Of a stretch of 38,894 bases of DNA, positions 6,901-18,900 are shown in pieces. Every line of letters begins with the position of its first letter. The stretch's first letter is position 1. Where the stretch lies: NCBI GenBank assembly GCA_021740745.1, contig JAIOZF010000022.1, positions 1 to 38,894 on the forward strand. The letters run 5' to 3'. Origin of the DNA: Crocinitomicaceae bacterium. Lineage in GTDB: Bacteria > Bacteroidota > Bacteroidia > Flavobacteriales_D > Crocinitomicaceae. The notes below the pieces were generated by a model. The model did no database searches. It worked only from the letters and a program-made list of their open reading frames with translations, and was not told the DNA's origin. The translations under genes and the position numbers were made by a program.

Positions 6901-6949
6901 AATGTGTTAAAGACACAAAGTTAAAGTCCATTTACATAAACAAAATAGT

Positions 6950-9900
6950 TTGGCCTTGGCAACATCAAACAACATTTCGAAAAGAATAAATTTTGCTTCT
7001 AGCAAAAGTCATTTTGAATACCCAGATTTTTTGGATATTCAATTGAAGTCCTTCCGCGAATTTTTTCAACTGGAAACAACACCAGAGAACCGAGAAAGTG
7101 AAGGATTATACAAAGTATTCGCTGAAAACTTCCCTATTACCGATACACGGAACCAATTCGTGCTAGAGTTCTTGGATTATTTTATTGATCCACCACGCTA
7201 CACAATTGAAGAATGTATTGAAAGAGGGTTGACCTACAGTGTGCCTTTGAAAGCAAAACTTAAGTTGTATTGTACGGATCCCGAACATGAGGATTTCGAG
7301 ACAATTGTGCAGGATGTATATCTTGGAACGATTCCATACATGACCCCAAAAGGTTCATTCGTGGTGAACGGAGCAGAACGAGTAATCGTTTCTCAGTTAC
7401 ATAGATCTCCAGGCGTGTTCTTCGGACAAAGTCGCCATGCAAATGGTACAAAATTATATTCTGCGCGTGTAATTCCTTTCAAGGGTTCTTGGATTGAATT
7501 CGCTACGGATATTAACAACGTGATGTACGCATACATCGACCGTAAAAAGAAATTGCCTGTTACAACTCTTTTCCGAGCAATCGGATATGAAAGTGATAAG
7601 GATATCTTAGGAATTTTCGGTTTAGCTGATGAAGTGAAAGCTACAAAAGCAAACTTGAAGAAACTAACAGGTAGAAGACTTGCGGCACGTGTTCTAAAAT
7701 CATGGATCGAAGATTTCGTGGATGAAGATACAGGTGAAGTTGTTTCTATTGAAAGAAATGAGGTGCTTTTAGACCGTGAAACGGTTCTTGAAGATGACCA
7801 CATTGATCTTATTGTAGATTCAGGTGTTAAAAATGTTATCCTTCACAAAGAGGATATCAATAGCGCTGATTATTCAATCATCTACAATACACTACAAAAA
7901 GATACTTCAAACTCGGAGAAAGAAGCGGTAGAGCATATTTACCGTCAATTAAGAAATGCTGAGCCACCTGATTATGAGACGGCAAAAGGTGTTTTTGAAA
8001 AATTATTCTTCTCTGATACTCGATACGATCTTGGTGAAGTTGGACGATTCCGACTTAACAAGAAATTGAAATTAGAAGATACTGAAGAATCTCGTGTTCT
8101 TACTAAGAATGATATCATCAAAATCATTAAATATTTGATCGAGTTGATTAACTCGAAAGCAGATGTGGATGATATTGATCACTTATCAAACAGACGTGTA
8201 AGAACAGTTGGTGAACAATTGTATTCTCAATTTGGAGTTGGTTTAGCTCGTATGGCTAGAACAATTCGTGAGCGTATGAATGTTCGTGATAACGAAGTCT
8301 TCACACCTATTGATTTGATCAACGCGAAGACCTTGTCTTCAGTTATCAACTCGTTCTTTGGAACAAACCAATTGTCACAGTTTATGGACCAGACAAATCC
8401 GCTTTCTGAGGTAACTCACAAGCGTCGTTTGTCTGCACTAGGACCAGGCGGACTTTCTCGTGAAAGAGCAGGTTTCGAGGTACGTGATGTTCACTATACA
8501 CACTACGGTCGTCTTTGTACGATTGAAACACCAGAAGGACCGAACATTGGTTTGATTTCTTCTCTTTGTGTATTTGCGAAGGTTAACAAACTCGGATTTA
8601 TTGAAACTCCTTACCGTTCGGTAGATGCTGGTAAAGTAAACTTGGAAAAAGAACCAATTTATTTAACAGCTGAAGAAGAAGATGCGAAAATGATTGCTCA
8701 AGCAAATGCGAAGGTTGATGATAAAGGTAATTTTATTACCGATATCGTTAAAGCGCGTTTCGAAGGTGATTTCCCTGTTGTTGCTCCTGGTGACTTACAT
8801 CTAATGGATGTAGGTGCGAACCAAATTGCATCAATAGCGGCCTCTTCAATTCCGTTCTTGGAACATGATGATGCTAACCGTGCCCTGATGGGATCGAACA
8901 TGCAACGTCAAGCTGTTCCTTTATTAAAACCACAGTCACCAATTGTTGGTACTGGTATCGAACGTTTGGTTGCGCGTGATTCACGTGTGTTAATCAATGC
9001 GGAAGGTCCGGGTGTTGTAAAATATGTCGATGCAAATGAAATCGAGATTGCTTACGATTGGACAGATGAAGATAAAATGGTAAGTTTTGATAGTGAAGTA
9101 ATTCGCTATTCATTAACGAAATTCCAAAAAACGAATCAAAGTACTTGTATCAACTTGAAGCCTATCGTTAAGAACGGCGATAGAGTTGAAAAAGGTCAAG
9201 TTCTTTGTGAAGGATACGCTACACAACAAGGTGAATTGGCTTTAGGTCAAAACTTGAAGGTAGCATTCATGCCTTGGAAAGGATACAACTTTGAGGATGC
9301 GATTGTAATTTCTGAGCGCGTTGTGCGTGACGATGTATTTACATCAATTCACATCGATGAGTATTCGTTAGAAGTACGTGATACAAAACGTGGTATGGAA
9401 GAGTTAACTGCTGATATTCCAAACGTAAGTGAGGAAGCAACAAAAGACTTGGACGAAAATGGTTTGATTCGTATCGGTGCTGAAATCAAGGAAGGAGATA
9501 TCTTAATTGGTAAAATCACTCCTAAAGGTGAAACAGATCCATCGCCAGAAGAAAAGTTATTGAGAGCAATCTTCGGTGACAAAGCTGGTGATGTGAAAGA
9601 TGCTTCATTGAAAGCAGGTCCATCTTTAAGAGGTGTTGTTATCGAGAAAAAATTGTTCTCTAGAGCAATTAAAGATCGTAAAGCTAAAGCTCAAGATAAA
9701 CCAGTTTTGGAAAGTCTTGACTCAGATTATGACAAAGACTTCGCTGTATTAAAGGATCGTCTTGTTGACAAATTAATGATGGTTATCGGAGAACAAAAAT
9801 CTTCAGGTGTATTCAATAATTTCAAGGAAGAAATCATTAAGAAAGGAACGAAGTTTACACAGAAAAACTTATTTGCAATTGATTACACTATCGTAAATCC

Positions 9901-10768
9901 AACTAATTGGACGGGTGACGATCACATCAATGTATTAGTTGGACGTGTGATTCATAATTTCAACATCAAAGCAAACGATTTATTAGGAACTTATAAGCGT
10001 AGAAAATTCCATATTTCAGTAGGAGATGAACTACCTGCAGGAATCGTGAAATTGGCGAAAGTTTATGTTGCTAAGAAACGTAAATTGAAAGTGGGTGATA
10101 AAATGGCGGGTCGTCACGGTAACAAAGGTATCGTTGCGAACATTGTAAGAATGGAAGATATGCCGTTCTTAGCAGATGGAACGCCAGTTGATATCGTATT
10201 AAATCCACTTGGTGTACCTTCTCGTATGAACCTTGGTCAAATCTATGAAACTGTTCTAGGTTGGGCTGGTGAAAAACTGGGAGTTAAATTCGCTACACCG
10301 ATTTTTGATGGAGCACATCCATCTGAAATTGATGATTGGACGGAAAAAGCAGGAGTTCCTAAATCAGGTAAGACATACTTACATGACGGTGGTACTGGAG
10401 AGCGTTTCCACCAACCGGCAACGGTAGGTATCATTTACATGTTGAAACTATCTCACATGGTAGATGATAAAATGCATGCACGTTCAATCGGACCATACTC
10501 ATTGATTACACAACAACCTCTTGGTGGTAAAGCACAGTTCGGAGGTCAGCGTTTTGGAGAAATGGAGGTATGGGCTCTTGAAGCGTTTGGAGCAGCAAAT
10601 ATCCTACAAGAAATCTTGACTGTGAAGTCAGATGACGTGATGGGTAGAGCGAAAGCATACGAATCAATCGTGAAAGGTGACAATACACCTGAACCTGGAA
10701 TTCCAGAATCGTTCAACGTATTGTTACACGAATTGAGAGGTTTGTGTCTAAACATTTCATTGGATTAA
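6950..10768 (+). CDS. rpoB: DNA-directed RNA polymerase subunit beta
   Basis: A 1272-residue beta subunit, close to the usual Bacteroidota length. Conserved segments include [18 protein letters not shown] near the N-terminus, the rifampicin region ([33 protein letters not shown]), [13 protein letters not shown] and the C-terminal [21 protein letters not shown]. The start is a TTG at 6950: no ATG exists in a suitable place, and alignment to known flavobacterial beta subunits puts the start about ten residues before INFAS. A second TTG at 6956 is also possible. It stands 107 bases after rplL, behind an attenuator-like hairpin, and rpoC follows after 37 bases. Confidence 0.98.
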   Translation: MALATSNNISKRINFASSKSHFEYPDFLDIQLKSFREFFQLETTPENRESEGLYKVFAENFPITDTRNQFVLEFLDYFIDPPRYTIEECIERGLTYSVPLKAKLKLYCTDPEHEDFETIVQDVYLGTIPYMTPKGSFVVNGAERVIVSQLHRSPGVFFGQSRHANGTKLYSARVIPFKGSWIEFATDINNVMYAYIDRKKKLPVTTLFRAIGYESDKDILGIFGLADEVKATKANLKKLTGRRLAARVLKSWIEDFVDEDTGEVVSIERNEVLLDRETVLEDDHIDLIVDSGVKNVILHKEDINSADYSIIYNTLQKDTSNSEKEAVEHIYRQLRNAEPPDYETAKGVFEKLFFSDTRYDLGEVGRFRLNKKLKLEDTEESRVLTKNDIIKIIKYLIELINSKADVDDIDHLSNRRVRTVGEQLYSQFGVGLARMARTIRERMNVRDNEVFTPIDLINAKTLSSVINSFFGTNQLSQFMDQTNPLSEVTHKRRLSALGPGGLSRERAGFEVRDVHYTHYGRLCTIETPEGPNIGLISSLCVFAKVNKLGFIETPYRSVDAGKVNLEKEPIYLTAEEEDAKMIAQANAKVDDKGNFITDIVKARFEGDFPVVAPGDLHLMDVGANQIASIAASSIPFLEHDDANRALMGSNMQRQAVPLLKPQSPIVGTGIERLVARDSRVLINAEGPGVVKYVDANEIEIAYDWTDEDKMVSFDSEVIRYSLTKFQKTNQSTCINLKPIVKNGDRVEKGQVLCEGYATQQGELALGQNLKVAFMPWKGYNFEDAIVISERVVRDDVFTSIHIDEYSLEVRDTKRGMEELTADIPNVSEEATKDLDENGLIRIGAEIKEGDILIGKITPKGETDPSPEEKLLRAIFGDKAGDVKDASLKAGPSLRGVVIEKKLFSRAIKDRKAKAQDKPVLESLDSDYDKDFAVLKDRLVDKLMMVIGEQKSSGVFNNFKEEIIKKGTKFTQKNLFAIDYTIVNPTNWTGDDHINVLVGRVIHNFNIKANDLLGTYKRRKFHISVGDELPAGIVKLAKVYVAKKRKLKVGDKMAGRHGNKGIVANIVRMEDMPFLADGTPVDIVLNPLGVPSRMNLGQIYETVLGWAGEKLGVKFATPIFDGAHPSEIDDWTEKAGVPKSGKTYLHDGGTGERFHQPATVGIIYMLKLSHMVDDKMHARSIGPYSLITQQPLGGKAQFGGQRFGEMEVWALEAFGAANILQEILTVKSDDVMGRAKAYESIVKGDNTPEPGIPESFNVLLHELRGLCLNISLD

Positions 10769-10805
10769 GCAGCAAGTTGTTGAATTTTAGAAAAGAAGCA
10801 TAAAA

Positions 10806-13800
10806 ATGGCTTACAGAAAAGAAACACCAAAAAAACAAAGTGCCTTCAACAAGATAACTATTTCTTTGGCATCGCCAGAAATAATTCTTGAGCAATCAAG
10901 TGGAGAAGTACTTAAGCCAGAAACGATTAACTATCGTACATATAAGCCTGAACGTGATGGTTTGTTTTGTGAACGAATCTTCGGTCCAGTTAAAGATTAC
11001 GAATGTCACTGTGGTAAATACAAAAGAATTCGATACAAAGGAATCGTTTGTGACCGTTGTGGTGTTGAAGTAACAGAAAAGAAAGTTCGTCGTGAGCGTA
11101 TGGGACACATCTCTTTGGTGGTTCCTGTTGCGCACATCTGGTATTTCCGTTCTTTACCGAATAAAATCGGATATCTTCTTGGTCTTCCAACGAAGAAATT
11201 AGATCAAATAATTTATTACGAGCGTTATGTAGTTATCCAAGAAGGTATCGCTACGAACGTTGATGGTTCATCTTTAAAAAGATTGGATTTCTTAACAGAG
11301 GAAGAGTACTTGGATATCCTTGATGCTTTACCAAAAGAAAATCAATACTTGGAAGATACAGATCCGAACAAATTCATCGCCAAAATGGGTGCTGAAGCGT
11401 TGTACGATTTGTTGAAAGGATTGAACTTGGTTGAAACGTCTTACAACTTGCGTCACCAAGCAAACACTGAAACTTCTGTTCAAAGAAAGAACGAAGCATT
11501 GAAGCGTTTGCAAGTGGTTGAAGCAATGCGTGAGTCACAAGAACGTATTGAGAATCACCCAGAATGGATGATTGTTAAAGTTGTTCCAGTTATTCCACCT
11601 GAATTGCGTCCATTAGTGCCACTTGATGGTGGTCGTTTCGCAACTTCGGATTTGAATGACTTGTACCGTCGTGTGATTATACGTAACAATCGTTTGAAAA
11701 GATTGATTGAAATCAAAGCTCCTGAAGTAATCTTACGTAATGAAAAACGTATGCTTCAAGAAGCAGTTGATTCATTGTTCGATAACTCAAGAAAATCAAG
11801 TGCCGTTAAAACGGAATCAAATCGTCCATTGAAATCTCTTTCTGATTCATTGAAAGGTAAACAAGGTCGTTTCCGTCAAAACTTACTTGGAAAACGTGTG
11901 GATTATTCAGCACGTTCTGTAATTGTTGTTGGACCAGATTTAAAGTTACACGAGTGTGGTTTGCCAAAAGATATGGCGGCTGAACTTTACAAACCGTTTA
12001 TCATTCGTAAGATGATTGAACGTGGTATCGTGAAAACAGTAAAATCTGCGAAGAAAATTGTTGACAGAAAAGAACCAGTTGTTTGGGATATCTTAGAAAA
12101 TGTATTGAAAGGTCACCCAGTTCTTTTGAACCGTGCCCCTACTTTGCACAGACTTGGTATTCAAGCATTCCAACCGAAATTAATTGAAGGAAAAGCAATT
12201 CGTTTGCACCCGTTGGTAACAACAGCCTTCAATGCCGATTTCGATGGTGACCAGATGGCCGTGCATTTACCATTAGGTAATGCCGCAATTTTGGAAGCTC
12301 AATTGTTGATGCTTGCATCTCAAAATATTTTGAATCCTGCAAATGGAGCGCCGATCGCTGTACCTTCTCAAGACATGGTTCTTGGATTGTATTACATCAC
12401 GAAAGGTAAAAAAGGAACAAAGGATGAAGTTGTGAAAGGTGAAGGTGGAATTTTCTACTCTCCTGAAGAAGTAATCATCGCTTTGAACGAAAAACAATTG
12501 GATTTACATGCTCACATTAAAGTTCGTTCTTACGACTTAAATAAAGAGGGTGAACCAGAATTGATGATGATTGATACAACTTGTGGACGTGTGCTTTTCA
12601 ATGAGCGTGTTCCTCGTGAAGTTGGTTTCATCAATGATGTATTAACGAAAAAAGCATTACGTGACATTATCGGTCATGTATTGAAAGTTGCCGGAACGTC
12701 TCGTGCCGCACAATTCCTAGATGATATCAAAGAATTAGGTTACGAAATGGCCTTCAGAGGTGGTCTTTCTTTCAACTTGGATGATATCATCATTCCAAAG
12801 GAAAAAGAAGAGCTAGTATTGAAAGCTGAAAATGACGTGAAGGAAGTGATGATGAACTATAACATGGGTCTTATCACTAACAACGAAAGATATAACCAAA
12901 TCATTGATATCTGGACGCATACGAATTCGCGTTTGACACATACATTGATGGAGCAATTGAAAAGTGACCGCCAAGGTTTCAACTCAATCTACATGATGTT
13001 TGATTCAGGAGCCCGTGGTTCGAAAGAACAAATTCGTCAGTTGTCTGGTATGCGTGGTTTGATGGCGAAACCTCAGAAATCTGGTGCGTCTTCTCAAGAA
13101 ATTATTGAAAACCCAATCCTTTCTAACTTTAAGGAAGGTCTTTCAATCCTTGAATACTTTATCTCTACTCACGGTGCTCGTAAAGGTCTTGCCGATACAG
13201 CCTTGAAAACAGCCGATGCGGGTTACCTAACTCGTCGTTTGGTGGATGTTGCTCAAGACGTGGTGATTAACACAGATGACTGTGGAACATTAAGAGGTAT
13301 CGTTGCAACTTCATTGAAGAAAAATGACGAAATCGTTGAGCCATTGTTCGACAGAATCGTTGGTCGTACTTCAGTGCATGATGTTTACCACCCTGATAGT
13401 GATGTAATCATTGTTGAAGCAGGTGAATTGATCTCTGAAGAAGTAGCACACGTTATTGACAAAGCTGGAATCGAAGAAGTTGAAATTCGTTCAGTTCTTA
13501 CTTGTGAAATGAGAAGAGGTGTATGTTCAAAATGTTATGGACGTAACCTTGCTACACATAGAAAGGCTGCACTTGGGGATGCTGTTGGTGTAATTGCTGC
13601 ACAATCAATTGGTGAACCAGGAACACAGTTGACGTTGCGTACATTCCACGTTGGGGGTACTGCATCGAATACAACGGATGTATCTGATATGAAAGCGAAA
13701 GCTTCTGGTAGCTTAGAAATTGATGAACTTCGTACAATTGAACGTACAAATGCAGATGGTTCTAAGAAAATCGTTGTGGTTGGTCGTTCAGCTGAGATGA

Positions 13801-15095
13801 AAATCACTGATGAGAAAACTGGTATCGTTGTAATGAACGCAAACATTCCTTACGGTTCTGAATTGGTTATTGAAAATAATATCAAAATCAAAAAAGGAGA
13901 CGTAATTTGTAAGTGGGATCCATACAACGCGGTTATCGTGTCTGAGGTTGCAGGTAAAGTAGTATTTGATAGTATTGTTGAAGGTGTTACTTACCGTGAA
14001 GAAGTCGATGAGCAAACTGGATTTACTGAAAAAGTAATTACAGAATCTAGAGATAAAAAGAAAAATCCGGCAATTCACATTATTGATGCGAAAACAAAGG
14101 CTGTTTTAAGAGAATACTCTTTGCCAGTTGATGCGCATATTTCTGTGAATGAAGGTGATAAAATTGAAGCTGGTGAAATCTTGGTTAAAATACCAAGAGT
14201 TGCAGGAAAAACTGGGGATATTACAGGTGGTCTTCCACGTGTTACCGAGTTATTCGAAGCACGTAACCCTTCAAACCCTGCTGTTGTTTCTGAAATTGAT
14301 GGTATTGCTGAATTTGGTAAAATCAAACGTGGTAACCGTGAAATTCAAATTACATCTAAAACAGGTGAAGTTCGCAAGTATTTAGTTTCATTGTCTAAGC
14401 ATATCTTAGTACAAGAAAACGACTTTATTCGTGCTGGACAGCCATTATCTGATGGTGCTATTACACCAAATGATATCTTGAACATTGAAGGACCAACGAA
14501 AGTACAAGAGTATATCGTTAACGAAATTCAAGAGGTATACCGTTTACAAGGTGTGAAAATTAATGACAAACATTTCGAAGTTATCGTTCGTCAAATGATG
14601 TTAAAAGCAGAAATTTTAGATGCTGGAGATACGCGCTTCTTAGAAGGACAATCTGTTCACAAAGCAGATATCATGGAAGAGAATGATGCGATATTTGGAA
14701 TGAAGGTAGTTGTTGAGGCTGGTGATTCTCCATCGCTTAAAGCAGGTCAAATTGTATCAGCAAGAAGATTACGTGACGAAAATTCACAATTGAAGCGTTC
14801 TGATAAAAACTTGGTTGAAGCAAGAGATGCAGTTCCTGCAACGTCAACACCATTGTTGCAAGGTATCACACGTGCTTCATTACAGACTCAATCATTCATT
14901 TCTGCTGCTTCCTTCCAGGAAACAACGAAAGTGTTAAACGAAGCTGCGATTTCAGGTAAAGAAGATCATTTATTAGGTCTGAAAGAAAATGTAATCGTTG
15001 GACATTTAATTCCAGCTGGAACTGGTGTTCGTGCTTTCCAAACACGCATCGTTGCATCAAAAGAAGCATACGAAGAATTAGTTGAAAATAAATAA
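10806..15095 (+). CDS. rpoC: DNA-directed RNA polymerase subunit beta'
   Basis: A 1429-residue beta' subunit. The N-terminal zinc site is formed by Cys67, Cys69, Cys82 and Cys85. The catalytic NADFDGDQM motif is at 476-484, with Asp478, 480 and 482 holding the active-site magnesium. The second zinc site is Cys826, Cys900, Cys907 and Cys910. The trigger-loop region and the C-terminal [16 protein letters not shown] are intact. It is the last gene of the ribosomal protein/RNA polymerase operon and is followed by a strong terminator. Confidence 0.99.
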   Translation: MAYRKETPKKQSAFNKITISLASPEIILEQSSGEVLKPETINYRTYKPERDGLFCERIFGPVKDYECHCGKYKRIRYKGIVCDRCGVEVTEKKVRRERMGHISLVVPVAHIWYFRSLPNKIGYLLGLPTKKLDQIIYYERYVVIQEGIATNVDGSSLKRLDFLTEEEYLDILDALPKENQYLEDTDPNKFIAKMGAEALYDLLKGLNLVETSYNLRHQANTETSVQRKNEALKRLQVVEAMRESQERIENHPEWMIVKVVPVIPPELRPLVPLDGGRFATSDLNDLYRRVIIRNNRLKRLIEIKAPEVILRNEKRMLQEAVDSLFDNSRKSSAVKTESNRPLKSLSDSLKGKQGRFRQNLLGKRVDYSARSVIVVGPDLKLHECGLPKDMAAELYKPFIIRKMIERGIVKTVKSAKKIVDRKEPVVWDILENVLKGHPVLLNRAPTLHRLGIQAFQPKLIEGKAIRLHPLVTTAFNADFDGDQMAVHLPLGNAAILEAQLLMLASQNILNPANGAPIAVPSQDMVLGLYYITKGKKGTKDEVVKGEGGIFYSPEEVIIALNEKQLDLHAHIKVRSYDLNKEGEPELMMIDTTCGRVLFNERVPREVGFINDVLTKKALRDIIGHVLKVAGTSRAAQFLDDIKELGYEMAFRGGLSFNLDDIIIPKEKEELVLKAENDVKEVMMNYNMGLITNNERYNQIIDIWTHTNSRLTHTLMEQLKSDRQGFNSIYMMFDSGARGSKEQIRQLSGMRGLMAKPQKSGASSQEIIENPILSNFKEGLSILEYFISTHGARKGLADTALKTADAGYLTRRLVDVAQDVVINTDDCGTLRGIVATSLKKNDEIVEPLFDRIVGRTSVHDVYHPDSDVIIVEAGELISEEVAHVIDKAGIEEVEIRSVLTCEMRRGVCSKCYGRNLATHRKAALGDAVGVIAAQSIGEPGTQLTLRTFHVGGTASNTTDVSDMKAKASGSLEIDELRTIERTNADGSKKIVVVGRSAEMKITDEKTGIVVMNANIPYGSELVIENNIKIKKGDVICKWDPYNAVIVSEVAGKVVFDSIVEGVTYREEVDEQTGFTEKVITESRDKKKNPAIHIIDAKTKAVLREYSLPVDAHISVNEGDKIEAGEILVKIPRVAGKTGDITGGLPRVTELFEARNPSNPAVVSEIDGIAEFGKIKRGNREIQITSKTGEVRKYLVSLSKHILVQENDFIRAGQPLSDGAITPNDILNIEGPTKVQEYIVNEIQEVYRLQGVKINDKHFEVIVRQMMLKAEILDAGDTRFLEGQSVHKADIMEENDAIFGMKVVVEAGDSPSLKAGQIVSARRLRDENSQLKRSDKNLVEARDAVPATSTPLLQGITRASLQTQSFISAASFQETTKVLNEAAISGKEDHLLGLKENVIVGHLIPAGTGVRAFQTRIVASKEAYEELVENK

Positions 15096-15114
15096 TTCAG
15101 GTTTTTCTGAATGG

Positions 15115-15144
15115 AAAGGGAGGGGCTTAGCTTCTCCCTTTTTT
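15115..15144 (+). terminator. Rho-independent terminator after rpoC
   Basis: AAGGGAG (15116-15122) pairs with CTCCCTT (15134-15140). The stem continues inward as GGGC/GCTT with G-U pairs around a TTA loop, and a T run ends at 15144. It marks the end of the core operon. Confidence 0.88.
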
Positions 15145-15157
15145 GTTTTCTTAACAT

Positions 15158-15184
15158 TTTGGAAATAAAAAAATCGTACCTTCG
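15158..15184 (+). promoter_or_regulatory. Probable promoter for the DUF3467/metal block
   Basis: TACCTTCG (15177-15184) matches the TAnnTTnG -7 element, 17 bases before the next ATG. The only upstream TTTG (15158-15161) is spaced 15 bases away instead of 19, so the -33 part is weak. Confidence 0.45.
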
Positions 15185-15201
15185 CTGCATAAGAATGCAT
15201 T

Positions 15202-15519
15202 ATGGAAAACCAAAATCAGAATGAAAATCAAATGAACATCGAGCTTTCGGAAGAAACTGCTTTGGGTGTTTACAGTAATTTAGCAATCATTACACATTCT
15301 CCTGCTGAGTTTGTTTGTGATTTCGTTCAAATCATGCCTGGTATGCCTAAAGGTAAAGTCCGTTCTCGTATAATCATGACACCTGAAAATGCAAAACGTT
15401 TCATGAAGGCGTTAATTGATAACGTTCAGAAATACGAACAAAATTTTGGAGCAATCAATGATGGTGATTTACCCAATATGCCTCCAATGAATTTTGGCAC
15501 ACCAAACACAATGGCATAA
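15202..15519 (+). CDS. DUF3467 domain protein
   Basis: A 105-residue soluble protein of the DUF3467 family, function unknown. After an Asn/Gln-rich start (MENQNQNENQMNIE) come the family features ALGVYSNLAIITHSPAEFVCDF, PGMPKGKVRSRIIMTPENAKRF and a Pro/Met-rich tail. DUF3467 genes are commonly found just after rpoC in Bacteroidota, as here, which suggests a link with transcription or merely ancient synteny. It has its own promoter, and the following gene starts 7 bases after its stop codon, so it may lead the metal block transcript. No catalytic motif is visible. Confidence 0.85.
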   Translation: MENQNQNENQMNIELSEETALGVYSNLAIITHSPAEFVCDFVQIMPGMPKGKVRSRIIMTPENAKRFMKALIDNVQKYEQNFGAINDGDLPNMPPMNFGTPNTMA

Positions 15520-15525
15520 GACTAA

Positions 15526-15912
15526 ATGAAATTGCTAGCATACATATTTTCTATTTATTTTCTCTTGTTGTCGCTTGCGCCCAACATGCAGGGAGTAGAA
15601 TATGTGAAGCTAGCTGGTTTGATTGAACATTATGAGGAACACCAATCTGATGGTCGCGCTTATGCCGGTTTTCTCGACTTTTTGACAGATCATTACGCAA
15701 CGAATAAACATTATGAGCACGAACATGAACACATGCCCTTTAAATCGCATATTGTTCAAGGTATGATGTTGGTATGTTCATTTCAAGTTCCAGTAACAAT
15801 CGTTTTAGAAAAACAATTTGTTTCACCTGAATCTAAGGTGAGAATACAAAAATCTAGCTCTCACTCCCTGAAAGCTGTCGATTCCAAATGGAATCCCCCA
15901 CGAATGGCTTAA
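15526..15912 (+). CDS. Small exported His-rich protein ahead of the metal efflux genes
   Basis: A 128-residue protein of unknown function. It begins with a hydrophobic segment (LLAYIFSIYFLLLSLAP) that could be a signal peptide or anchor. It then carries many histidines in the first half: His35, His39, His56, and the cluster HYEHEHEHMPFK around residues 62-73. The His/Glu cluster suggests metal binding. Its position directly before a CzcA-type pump supports a periplasmic metal-sensing or metal-buffering role. Similar small proteins with an H-x-H cluster followed by PFK occur next to Bacteroidota czc genes, as far as I recall. The function is inferred from composition and context only. Confidence 0.7.
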   Translation: MKLLAYIFSIYFLLLSLAPNMQGVEYVKLAGLIEHYEEHQSDGRAYAGFLDFLTDHYATNKHYEHEHEHMPFKSHIVQGMMLVCSFQVPVTIVLEKQFVSPESKVRIQKSSSHSLKAVDSKWNPPRMA

Positions 15913-15955
15913 TGTAAGAACTTCCTTGGATCATCGTGATCCATTGTTTTACATT
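15911..15955 (+). promoter_or_regulatory. Two-level stem-loop between the His-rich gene and the RND pump
   Basis: An outer stem of AATGTAA-AAC (15911-15921, one bulged G) with GTTTTACATT (15946-15955) encloses an inner perfect stem TGGATCA (15927-15933) / TGATCCA (15937-15943) with a TCG loop. It overlaps the upstream stop codon and ends 13 bases before the chosen pump ATG. No T run follows, so it is not a typical terminator. Confidence 0.6.
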
Positions 15956-15968
15956 AATGCATTTTCCT

Positions 15969-18900
15969 ATGTTGAATAAAATCATTCATTGGTCAATTTC
16001 CAATAAGTTAATTGTTGGAATTATGACACTGGGACTAATTACTTGGGGTGTTTTTTCATTGAAAAACCTACCGATTGATGCAGTTCCAGATATTACAAAT
16101 AATCAAGTACAAATAGTTACCTCTGCGCCTTCCTCGGGAGCAGAAGATATTGAGCGATTCGTAACATTTCCGGTCGAACAAACCATGGCTACGATTCCAG
16201 GTATTGAGGAAATTAGATCCTTCAGCCGTTTTGGGTTAAGCGTTGTTACGGTAGTTTTCAATGAGGAAACAGATATCTATTGGGCAAGACAACAAGTAGC
16301 TGAACGATTGTCTGAGGCAAAAAACCAAATACCAGCTGGTTTTGGTGAACCTTCTATGGCGCCGTTAAGCACTGGATTAGGTGAAATTTACCAATACATT
16401 GTAAAGCCTAAGAAAGGCTATGAACAAAAGTTTAATCCAACTGAATTAAGAACCATTCAAGATTGGATGATCCGACGTCAATTATTAGGTGTTGAAGGAG
16501 TAGCTGACGTAAGTGGATTTGGTGGAAACCTTAAACAGTATGAGATCGCAATTGACTTAGTCCGACTTAAAGGATTCGGGTTGAACGTGAGCGATGTGTT
16601 TAGAGCGGTTGAACAAAACAACGAAAATACGGGCGGTGCTTACATTGAACGTAATTCATCGACGACATATATTCGAACAGTTGGTTTGATGAAGTCGATA
16701 GAAGATATCGAACAAACAATCATTTCTCAAAGTTCTGTTGGTACTCCCATTTTAGTGCGTGATGTTGCGCAAGTTCAAATTGGCAAAGCGGTTCGCTATG
16801 GTGCATTAACATTCAATGCAGAAGGAGAAGCCGTTGGTGGAATTGTTATGATGCTAAAAGGTGCAAATTCATCCAAAGTGATTGAATTGGTGAAGGAGCG
16901 AATGGAACAAATCAAAAGTACATTGCCTCCAGGGGTTGAGATTAAAGTGTATTTAGACAGAACGAAATTGGTGAACAATGCTATTTCAACTGTTTCTAAG
17001 AATTTAATTGAAGGAGCTTTAATAGTGATTTTTGTATTGGTTCTCTTGTTAGGTAATTTCAGAGCTGGACTTATCGTTGCTTCCGTGATACCTTTAGCAA
17101 TGTTGTTCGCTATTTCATTAATGAACGTTTTTGGTGTTTCAGGAAATCTAATGAGTCTTGGGGCATTAGACTTCGGATTAATCATTGATGGGGCTGTAAT
17201 CATTGTAGAATCTACGCTTCATTTCCTATATCATCGCGGAAATCAAAACCTCAATCAACAGCAAATGGACTCACAAGTTTATAATTCGGCATCAAAATTT
17301 GCTAAAAGTGCAGTTTTTGGTCAAATAATTATCCTTGTGGTTTACCTTCCTCTGCTAGCATTAATAGGAATTGAAGGAAAAATGTTTAAACCAATGGCAC
17401 AGACAGTTATGTTTGCTGTAATTGGAGCCTTGATTCTTTCATTGACTTATGTGCCGATGATTTCTTCTTTGGTGTTAAGCAAGAAAATCAAAGTTCGCGA
17501 AACGATTTCAGATAAAATTGTGAAGTTGGTAAAACGAATTTACATGCCGATTTTAAATGCTTTCTTGAGAAGACAAAAAACAGTTTTGGCAGGATTAGGA
17601 GCATTGATTGTCATCAGTATTTTCCTATTCTCACGCTTAGGTGCAGAATTTATTCCATCCTTGGATGAAGGCGATTTCGCTGTCGAAACAAGACTGATTA
17701 CAGGGACTAGCTTAACAAAAACAATCGAAGCAACTTCAAAGGTTTCAGATGTCTTGCTTAAAAACTTCCCTGAAGTGAAAGAAGTAGTTGGGAAAATCGG
17801 AACCGCAGAAATTCCAACAGATCCAATGCCAATGGAGGCGTGTGACCTTATGGTAATTTTAAAGGATAAGGACGAATGGACTTCTGCCTCGACTAAAGAG
17901 GAGTTAGCTGAAAAAATGCAAAAGACATTAGAAAACAATGTTCCTGGGGTATCCTTTGGATTCTTGCAACCTATCCAAATGCGATTCAATGAGTTAATGA
18001 CTGGCGCAAAACAAGATGTTGTTGTAAAAATATATGGTGAGGATTTAGATAAATTGAGTCATTATGCAGGTCAAATCGGGACGCTTTCTACTAAAATTGA
18101 AGGAGTACAGGATGTGTACGTCGAAGAAGTAACAGGTTTACCTCAAATGATTGTCTCTTATAATCGCGAAGCTTTGTCGAAATATAACATCAGTATAGAT
18201 GAAGTAAATAGATCGATAAACATCAGTTTTGCGGGTCAAGCTGCAGGGTTGATTTTCGAAGGTGAAAAGCGGTTTGATTTAGTGGTTAAATTAGACTCGA
18301 CAAATCGCCAATCGATGGAAGATTTGAAAACGATTACTGTTACTTCTCCACTCGGCGTTCAGGTACCTTTGGAGCAATTAGCAGATGTTAAGTTTGAAAA
18401 AGGACCAAATCAAATCCAACGTGATGATGCTAAACGACGAATCATCGTTGGTTTCAATGTAAGAGGTCGTGACGTTGAAAGTATTGTGAAAGAATTACAA
18501 GCGAAAATCGCAGGTAACGTTCATTTTGAGCCAGGATATTTTCCTACTTACGGTGGTACGTTTAAAAATCTTGAAAATGCACGAAATCGTTTGGCAATTG
18601 CAGTGCCAGTAGCACTCTTTATGATTTTCTTTTTGCTGTATTTGACCTTTCAATCGCTTAAACAGGCAGCCTTAATTTTTTCTGCAATACCGTTGGCAGC
18701 ATTAGGTGGGATTCTAGCCTTATGGTCAAGAGGAATGCCATTTTCTATTTCAGCTGGGGTTGGTTTTATCGCATTGTTTGGTGTCGCCGTCTTAAATGGT
18801 ATCGTATTGATTTCAGAATTCAATTCATTGAAAAAAGAAGGGTATACCAATAGATTGCGTATTGTCTTAATGGGAACAAGAGTTCGTTTACGTCCCGTAA

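Noticed and set aside
13535-14326. Long minus-strand frames inside rpoC and rpoB
   Set aside because: They are shadows of the strongly supported polymerase genes and show no family features.
15936-15968. Earlier GTG (15936) or ATG (15957) starts for the RND pump
   Set aside because: The extra residues (from HCFTLMHFP) are unlike the family, whose N-terminus begins at LNKIIHWSI, and the region forms a stem-loop.
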